A stretch of 11,345 nucleotides of DNA from Nitrospira sp. (lineage in GTDB: Bacteria > Nitrospirota > Nitrospiria > Nitrospirales > Nitrospiraceae): the NCBI GenBank assembly GCA_030456405.1, contig JAKDNQ010000055.1, forward strand, positions 1-11,345, written 5' to 3'. Below the pieces are notes generated by a model. That model was not told the origin of the DNA. It saw nothing but the letters and a program-made list of their open reading frames with translations, and did not search any database. Positions 7,146 through 11,345 of the stretch are shown here, in pieces. The position numbers and the translations under genes are program-made. The stretch's first letter is position 1; every line of letters starts with the position of its first letter.

Positions 7146-7976
7146 TTACGCGGCTGTTCGCCGTGTCGTCAGATTGTCATAGTACACCTGGTCAGGCGTC
7201 TGGCCGTCAAGCGCCTGATGCGGTCGGGTCTGGTTGTAGAACATCAGATAGCGTTCCAAGCCCTGATGCGCAGCCCCCACCGTCTCGTAGGCGTGCACAT
7301 ACACCTCCTCGTATTTGATACTTTTCCAGAGTCGTTCCACAAACACGTTATCCCGCCAGCAGCCTTTTCCGTCCATGCTCATCTGAATGCCGTGGTGGGT
7401 CAGGAGCCCCGTGAACTCTTGGCTGGTGAACTGGCATCCTTGGTCGGTGTTGAAAATCTCGGGGTGGCCATACTGCGTGAGCGCCGCCCGCACTGCGTCG
7501 AGACAGAAGTCCGTAGTCAGCGTGTTGGAGAGCCGCCACGCCAACACGCGGCGACTCGCCCAGTCCAGGACGGCGAAGAGATAGACGAAGCCTCGACGCA
7601 TGGGAATGTAGGTGATATCGGCCGCCCAGACGTGGTTCGGGCGAACGATGTCCAGATCGCGCAGGAGATAGGGGTAGATCCGATGGGCCGGATGCCGCTG
7701 AGTGGTGCAGGGCTTGCGATACACGGCGGTGATCTCCATGCGCCGCATGAGGCTGGCCACATGCCGCCGCCCAATGGCGTGCCCCTCGTGCCGAAGCAAA
7801 TCGCGGAGCATCCGAGCCCCGGCAAAGGGATACTGGAGATGCAACTCGTCAATCCGCCGCATCAGCGCCAGCTCTGCCGCAGAGACCGGCATCGGTTGGT
7901 AGTACGCCGTCGAGCGCGCTACGCCGAGCAGCTGGCATTGCCGGACGACCGGCAAAGGATGCGTTCGGTCGATCAT
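7146..7976 (-). CDS. IS3-family transposase OrfB (rve integrase catalytic subunit)
   Basis: 276 aa. Residues 35-90 form the HTH_21-like linker (ELHLQYPFAGARMLRDLL) and residues 110-265 the rve integrase core. The catalytic triad is complete: Asp120 in VWAADITY, Asp178 in NTDQGCQFTS and Glu214 in NVFVERLWKSIKYEEVY. This gives the DD(35)E spacing, with Lys221 seven residues after the Glu. The ATG at 7976 overlaps the ancestral stop of orfA as ATGA. In the family, OrfB is mainly made as an OrfAB fusion by -1 frameshifting. The frame is open up to a TGA just before the TTTTTTA at 8024-8018, which fits that. OrfB itself looks intact, but because orfA is cut short no fusion can form from this copy. 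Confidence 0.92.
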   Translation of the reverse strand: MIDRTHPLPVVRQCQLLGVARSTAYYQPMPVSAAELALMRRIDELHLQYPFAGARMLRDLLRHEGHAIGRRHVASLMRRMEITAVYRKPCTTQRHPAHRIYPYLLRDLDIVRPNHVWAADITYIPMRRGFVYLFAVLDWASRRVLAWRLSNTLTTDFCLDAVRAALTQYGHPEIFNTDQGCQFTSQEFTGLLTHHGIQMSMDGKGCWRDNVFVERLWKSIKYEEVYVHAYETVGAAHQGLERYLMFYNQTRPHQALDGQTPDQVYYDNLTTRRTAA

Positions 7977-8017
7977 CGCTTTGCGCTCAGCAAGCCTGCC
8001 TTGGTGAGCGCCCCTTC

Positions 8018-8024
8018 TAAAAAA
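8018..8024 (-). promoter_or_regulatory. Probable -1 ribosomal frameshift heptamer (T TTT TTA) between orfA and orfB
   Basis: On the minus strand the ancestral orfA frame reads GAT TTT TTA GAA. T TTT TTA is a valid X XXY YYZ slippery heptamer in that frame, and a -1 slip moves ribosomes into the orfB frame (AGA AGG GGC). The orfB frame opens immediately before it. In this copy the site lies downstream of the TAA at 8044-8042, so ribosomes starting at orfA would not reach it. Position and phase are seen directly; function is inferred from IS3 biology. Confidence 0.5.
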
Positions 8025-8041
8025 TCATTCTCCAGGGCCAG

Positions 8042-8272
8042 TTACCCGATCTTCGCATGAAGGGTCTTGAGATCCGGTGTGTCTGCCGTCGGCTTGATGC
8101 CGCCAAATACATCCGCCGCCCGTGCCAACAATTGTTGTTTCCACTCGGTGACCTGAGTGGGATGGACGCTGAATTGCTCGGCCAATTCGGCGAGCGTCTT
8201 GTCGCCTTTGACGGCGGCCAACGCCACCTGTGCCTTGAAAGTCGCTCCGTGATTCCGTCTCGTTCGTTTCAT
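8042..8272 (-). CDS. IS3-family OrfA (HTH_Tnp_1), apparently truncated by a nonsense mutation
   Basis: 76 aa from ATG 8272, which has a good GGAGCGAGG ribosome-binding site. A longer in-frame start at 8329 is unlikely because it falls close to the terminal repeat. The sequence MKRTRRNHGATFKAQVALAA, then KTLAELAEQFSVHPTQVTEWKQQLL, is the typical helix-turn-helix of IS3 OrfA, which binds the terminal repeats. The frame ends LHAKIG then TAA at 8044-8042. After that stop the same frame continues LALENDFLEGALTKAGLLSAKR to a TGA at 7975-7973 that overlaps the orfB ATG. Relatives in the family commonly read KIG(Q/E)L.LENDFL, so the TAA looks like a single-base change from CAA or GAA. The loss removes the C-terminal leucine-rich segment. 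Confidence 0.8.
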   Translation of the reverse strand: MKRTRRNHGATFKAQVALAAVKGDKTLAELAEQFSVHPTQVTEWKQQLLARAADVFGGIKPTADTPDLKTLHAKIG

Positions 8273-8369
8273 TGCCTCGCTCCTTTGGTTCGCCACCACT
8301 CGGTGGCATCGGTGAAGCCAGGCTACCACTTATCACACTGTCCGAATTTCCGGAGCCCCCTCTATCATA

Positions 8370-8660
8370 CCGCAACAGAAAGTTAGCCTTGGATTCGATA
8401 CTCGGCTGGAACAGGGCAAATTTTACTTTTCACCGAACTTGGAATTTTCATACTACTGCGCTGGCATTAAAGATGGCATAGCCCAATTAGCTCTGGTGGA
8501 ATCCTACCAGCATGCACAATTGGTCCAAGCTGAAATATTTCAATCGGTTGAGTATTCACAGAACTATGTGGAAATTACAGACGCTGAAGAAATTACTAGA
8601 TTACGGAAGGTGGGAGAAGAATACTTGAGTAGGTATAAATCGGACGTAAAGGCGCTGTGA
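8370..8660 (+). pseudogene. 3' remnant of an unknown gene, cut by the IS3 element
   Basis: From the IS3 border a plus-strand frame is open for 96 codons to TGA at 8658-8660. It contains no ATG; the first possible start is TTG at 8439, without a ribosome-binding site. The translation begins PQQKVSLGFDTRLEQGKFYF and ends EITRLRKVGEEYLSRYKSDV. It looks like real coding sequence, with balanced acidic and basic residues and a helical C-terminus, and is A+T-richer than the flanks. I do not recognise a family. Most likely it is the C-terminal end of a gene whose 5' part was removed when the IS inserted or by a later deletion. A short TTG-initiated gene of 73 aa is the alternative. Confidence 0.5.
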
Positions 8661-8865
8661 TCAGACGTCTCAGCATTCCACATCACACAGCCTTATCCCA
8701 ACCAAACCAGCAGCGTTCTCTAACTATCTGATTTAAGGACACCACACGGTTCATTTTTGCAGGCTGGAATTTCGAGAGCTTGCGGGCCGGAATTCTTGCA
8801 GTTTTGTGGACGGCAAACCTCCTCTTCTACTACTCGTTCATAAGCCCGTACCAATTTGTCTTTGA

Positions 8866-9159
8866 CTATAGGTCATCGGCTCTTTTTCTTCTCTGCCTTC
8901 GCGCATGGAGATGGCAGGTGAGTTCTGATGGTAATTTTGTTTGCCCGTCTATGTAGGCTGTAACGAGCTGAGCCTGTGTCAGGCCCGACACTACAGACAG
9001 GTCGGTTCCATGTAACGTCGCGCGGTGGAGATCTGCTTTGTTGAGTTGCGTGCTGGTGAGATCGGCTCCGGATGCGGCGCTTTGAAGGTTGGTTCTCACA
9101 CTTAAAGCCTCGAGCCTTTGCGCGCGGAAGGTTTTGTGGGCTGCCGATTTCATGTTCAT
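8866..9159 (-). CDS. Short pentapeptide-repeat protein
   Basis: 97 aa from ATG 9159. Residues about 22-62 fit pentapeptide repeats of the A(D/N)LXX type: TNLQS, GADLTS, TQLNK, ADLHR, ATLHG, TDLSV. They are followed by the frequent cap motif GLTQAQLVTAYIDGQTKLP seen at the end of many bacterial pentapeptide proteins. The tail is basic (HARRQRRKRADDL). Pentapeptide repeats fold into a right-handed quadrilateral beta-helix. No specific function can be assigned, and there is no signal peptide. The frame extends upstream to a GTG at 9216, but no start has a clear ribosome-binding site. With only about six repeats and an irregular head it may be a decayed fragment of a longer protein. It is divergent from the hydrolase at 9276. 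Confidence 0.5.
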   Translation of the reverse strand: MNMKSAAHKTFRAQRLEALSVRTNLQSAASGADLTSTQLNKADLHRATLHGTDLSVVSGLTQAQLVTAYIDGQTKLPSELTCHLHARRQRRKRADDL

Positions 9160-9275
9160 GTCTTGGGTTGGGTTGGTCCGCCTGTCTTGCTCATGATGGA
9201 TTGGGCAAATTCGCACCGACGCTGGGTGGGGAATCGCTCGCCTGAGCCTAGGCGATTTCTGGTGCGGCGGGGTGT

Positions 9276-10313
9276 ATGATGATCGCTATGTCGTCAGATC
9301 GGCGAGAGTTCACCCCGGCAGCCTTGCTCCGCAATCCACATGTCATGACCGTGCTCCCAGGCCGTTGGCCTCGCCGAGCGCTCCTTTCGGGAATACCGAC
9401 CGAGTCGCGGCTCTTTACCACCGAGTCTCACACCCAATTACTCGGTTTCTGCCATTGGCAGCCTCATCGCACCGCACGCCAGACCGTGGTACTCGTGCAT
9501 GGTCTTGAGGGCTCCAGCGAGTCTCATTATATGCGGGGGATCGCCGCGAAAGCCTATCGCGCGGGATGCAATGTCGTCCGGATGAACCAACGGACCTGTG
9601 GCGGGACCGAACACCTCACGCCGACGCTCTACAACAGCGGTTTAAGTCAGGACTATCGAACCATCGTTCATGAATTGGCGCGCGAGGACGGACTCACTCG
9701 CATCTGGCTTGTCGGCTATTCGTTGGGAGGAAATCTTGTCCTGAAAGCAGCCGGAGAAGCCGGTTCGTCAGATGCTGCGTTGGCTGGCGCAATCGCGGTC
9801 TGCCCGACCATCGATCCGACGCAATGCGCCAAAGCCTTGGAAGCGCCTCGGAATTGGGCGTATCACTTTCACTTTTTGACTCAACTCAAACGGCGTATGC
9901 GGCGGAAAGCGAGGCTCTTCCCCGGCAAGTGGGATCTCGCCGGACTTGATCGCATTCGCAGCCTCAGCGAATTCGATCACCGCTATACGGCACCGGACGG
10001 AGGATATGCCAGCGGAGCCGATTACTACGATCGCTCAGGGGCACGTCTTGTGCTCGATTCCATTACCGTCCCCACGCTCATTATCACGTCACAAGACGAT
10101 CCGTTTATTCCCTATGCCATGTTTACGGTGCCGCTGATTCAGCGTCACCCGAAGATTCGGGTCATCGCGCCTCGCCACGGAGGTCACTGTGGGTTCTTTC
10201 ACTGGACGCCCAACGGAGAAGATCCGTACTGGGCGGAGAATCGGATTGTGGATTTCCTACAGAGCTGCACCGCCCCATCGATCCCGCATGATTCACGAAG
10301 ACTTCTCCTGTAA
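9276..10313 (+). CDS. YheT-family alpha/beta hydrolase
   Basis: 345 aa, the usual length for the COG0429 (YheT/Abhydrolase_1) family. The N-terminus has the family hallmark FTPAALLRNPHVMTVLPGRWPRR. The oxyanion-hole strand is VVLVHGLEGSSESHYMRGI, followed by VVRMNQRTCGGTEHLTPTLYNSG, also typical. The catalytic triad is Ser149 in GYSLGGN, Asp274 or Asp275 in TSQDDPFIP, and His304 in RHGGHCGFF. No signal peptide or membrane segment is evident, so it is probably cytosolic. Family members hydrolyse small esters, but the natural substrate is generally unknown. ATG 9276 is preceded by GGCGGGG; ATG 9279 and 9288 are close alternatives. Codon use is G+C-rich, as in the right-flank genes. The gene is convergent with the universal stress protein gene. 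Confidence 0.92.
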   Translation: MMIAMSSDRREFTPAALLRNPHVMTVLPGRWPRRALLSGIPTESRLFTTESHTQLLGFCHWQPHRTARQTVVLVHGLEGSSESHYMRGIAAKAYRAGCNVVRMNQRTCGGTEHLTPTLYNSGLSQDYRTIVHELAREDGLTRIWLVGYSLGGNLVLKAAGEAGSSDAALAGAIAVCPTIDPTQCAKALEAPRNWAYHFHFLTQLKRRMRRKARLFPGKWDLAGLDRIRSLSEFDHRYTAPDGGYASGADYYDRSGARLVLDSITVPTLIITSQDDPFIPYAMFTVPLIQRHPKIRVIAPRHGGHCGFFHWTPNGEDPYWAENRIVDFLQSCTAPSIPHDSRRLLL

Positions 10314-10466
10314 GTGCATATGCGCTGCGCATGAGCGTGAAGCGTCGTTCGTGAAGCGCGAAAACCTGCTGGTCTTTTTTGTTTGGTAAGTCTGTCTCGT
10401 GTGTTTGCGTGAACCAGACAGACCAGATCAACCTGCTCGTTCAACGTCTTGCCTTTCCCGCCCGCT
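10314..10466. other. Convergent intergenic region with inverted repeats
   Basis: About 150 bases between two converging stop codons. GTCTGTCT at 10390-10397 is an exact inverted match to AGACAGAC at 10416-10423 with an 18-base loop. Outside it, CTGGTC (10369-10374) pairs with GACCAG (10421-10426) as an alternative partner. A T-run lies at 10375-10380. ATGCGCTGCGCAT at 10319-10331 is a small hairpin. These could terminate transcription from both sides, but the T-run is not placed directly after a strong stem, so a classical intrinsic terminator is not shown. Confidence 0.3.
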
Positions 10467-11330
10467 TTATATGTGAACCGCCAGTACCGGGCACGGCATT
10501 TTATGTAATACGGCGTGAGACACGCTGCCGAGCACGAAGCGAGTGATTCCTTGCCGGCCACTTGTGCCCATGAGAATCAGATCCGATCGCAGTGTGGCCG
10601 CTTGTTGCAGAATCATGGTGGCCGGTGTCCCGTTCACGGCGACTCCGTGCGCCTGATAACCGATGGCGCGCAGACGTTCTGCCACGCTCTCGATGTAATC
10701 GGCTTGCTTCCCCAGTATCTCGATGGAGGCGGCAGCCGCTGCGGCATCGCCTGGCCATGGCGGCTCTGTCGAAGGCAAGATCGTCAGCAGCGTCAGTTCA
10801 ACCGCATCATAAAACGGCTTGAGTTGAAGAAAACGAATGGCGGCTTCCGCGTCGAATGGACCTTGGAGCGGCAGTAAAATCTGTCTCATGGCTTTGATCG
10901 GGCCGTGCACGATCAATGTGGCGCAGCGGGCCAGGGTGAGGATGCGGTGCGACACACTGCCGAGCAGCCGCTCCTTGATAGGGCCAAGACCCCGTGCTCC
11001 CATCACGATGAGATCGGCTTTTTGCTGCTCAGCCATCGACACGATCGCTTCTGCCGGAGACCCCATTTGAAGGTGTTTCGTCGTGGGGCCTGCGTGCAGC
11101 GGGAGGAGGGACTGAACTCGATCGAGCAGCCGCTCGCCGTCTTCCCGCATACTCTGCTCAAGGGTCTTATACAGATCCTCCGCAGCTTCCGACACCATCA
11201 TTGGATAGGCTGGCCGCGGGACGTTCAATGCGTGAAGCAGGGTCAGCCGTTCTGCCCGGGCCATGTATTTCATCACGTGAACGGCCTCATAGGAATTATC
11301 CGATCCGTCAACCGCAAGCAATGTTTTCAT
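10467..11330 (-). CDS. Universal stress protein with two tandem UspA domains
   Basis: 287 aa with domain 1 at about residues 1-143 and domain 2 at about 147-287. Both carry the ATP-binding loop G-x2-G-x9-G-S: Gly111, Gly114, Gly124-Ser125 in domain 1 and Gly255, Gly258, Gly268-Ser269 in domain 2. Domain 1 also has the N-terminal VDGS (Asp8) that contacts adenine nucleotides; domain 2 has LQGP at that place, so its nucleotide binding may be weaker or altered. No signal peptide, so cytosolic. Universal stress proteins modulate survival under starvation, redox or energy stress. The ATG at 11330 is well placed behind AAAGGAG near the window edge. The upstream control region is outside the window. 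Confidence 0.93.
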   Translation of the reverse strand: MKTLLAVDGSDNSYEAVHVMKYMARAERLTLLHALNVPRPAYPMMVSEAAEDLYKTLEQSMREDGERLLDRVQSLLPLHAGPTTKHLQMGSPAEAIVSMAEQQKADLIVMGARGLGPIKERLLGSVSHRILTLARCATLIVHGPIKAMRQILLPLQGPFDAEAAIRFLQLKPFYDAVELTLLTILPSTEPPWPGDAAAAAASIEILGKQADYIESVAERLRAIGYQAHGVAVNGTPATMILQQAATLRSDLILMGTSGRQGITRFVLGSVSHAVLHKMPCPVLAVHI

Positions 11331-11345
11331 CGAGGAGGCTCCTTT

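Larger units (their letters stand above)
7077..8367 (-). mobile_element. IS3-family insertion sequence, full length (1291 bp)
   Basis: The borders are set by imperfect terminal inverted repeats. The left end at 7077 begins TGACAGAGGTGGCTCCG and the right end, read inward from 8367, begins TGATAGAGGGGGCTCCG. Both then contain GGACAGT and, further in, ATAAGTGGT followed by CCTGG; 24 of the first 31 positions agree. Inside are orfA and orfB on the minus strand, in normal IS3 order. The length is typical for the family. I see no target-site duplication (GCGGGC before, TACCGC after), and the two flanks belong to different broken genes. Confidence 0.85.

Noticed and set aside
7218..8060. 280-codon plus-strand open frame
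   Set aside because: It is antisense to IS3 orfB, which has a complete integrase triad. The plus-strand translation has no family features and is rich in proline, histidine and arginine, as expected for a G+C-rich shadow.
8752..8768. CATTTTTGCAGG, partly similar to part of the tRNA-like copy A, considered as a right-hand attachment site
   Set aside because: Only about 11-12 bases match and the diagnostic TCTGTT(C/A)TACGACCGC block and T-loop are absent, so it cannot be told from chance.
9272..9508. 78-codon plus-strand frame at the start of the hydrolase gene
   Set aside because: It is a +2 frame shadow of the YheT-family gene, whose N-terminal family motif is in the other frame.
10318..10360. 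Direct repeat CGTGAAGCG twice, considered as a regulatory or CRISPR-like repeat
   Set aside because: Only two 9-base copies with a 5-base gap, no array periodicity and no cas genes in the window; most likely chance in a convergent intergenic region.

Overview
The window looks like chromosomal DNA from a Nitrospira-type bacterium (phylum Nitrospirota). That assignment is an inference from the ~120-bp palindromic repeats that begin CAGGATGCTGAAAA, and from the mix of genes (lone formyltransferase, YheT-type hydrolase, tandem universal stress protein). No rRNA or other taxonomic marker is present, so it stays provisional.

Left flank (1-2225): the window opens with the first codons of a possible leftward gene (1-43). 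It is followed by a 356-base intergenic stretch and a stand-alone formyltransferase (400-1479) with an intact Asn/His/Asp catalytic set. Next comes a small exported protein of unknown function (1705-2100), bracketed by two copies of a long palindromic repeat (1498-1619 and 2101-2225). The second copy starts at the base after the stop codon.

Accessory island (about 2226-8865): base composition becomes visibly more A+T-rich. A gene-free stretch (2226-2648) carries two degenerate copies of a ~50-bp sequence that resembles the 3' half of a tRNA or tmRNA, a typical integrase target. Then follows a leftward two-gene operon. An 891-aa protein combines a PHP phosphoesterase-like domain with an SMC/RecF-type ATPase (TrlF-like; 3876-6551). 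Twelve bases later comes a 404-aa AlbA_2 (Schlafen-type) plus HATPase_c_4 protein (2649-3863). This pair is the best candidate in the window for an under-described system, probably nucleic-acid sensing or phage defence. The ATPase has all its motifs, but the PHP domain has lost the two histidines of motif I.

Behind the operon lies insertion-sequence debris. The C-terminal part of an IS630-type transposase (6685-7076) is abutted by a full-length IS3-family element (7077-8367), whose inverted repeats can be read at both ends. Its orfA has an apparent nonsense mutation upstream of an otherwise good -1 slippery site. Past the element is the open, start-less 3' end of an unknown gene (8370-8660). 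The two sides of the IS3 element belong to different broken genes and show no target-site duplication, so a deletion or recombination has happened here.

Right flank (about 8866-11345): composition returns to G+C-rich. A short leftward pentapeptide-repeat protein is divergent from an intact YheT-family alpha/beta hydrolase. The hydrolase converges on a leftward tandem-domain universal stress protein that nearly reaches the window edge.
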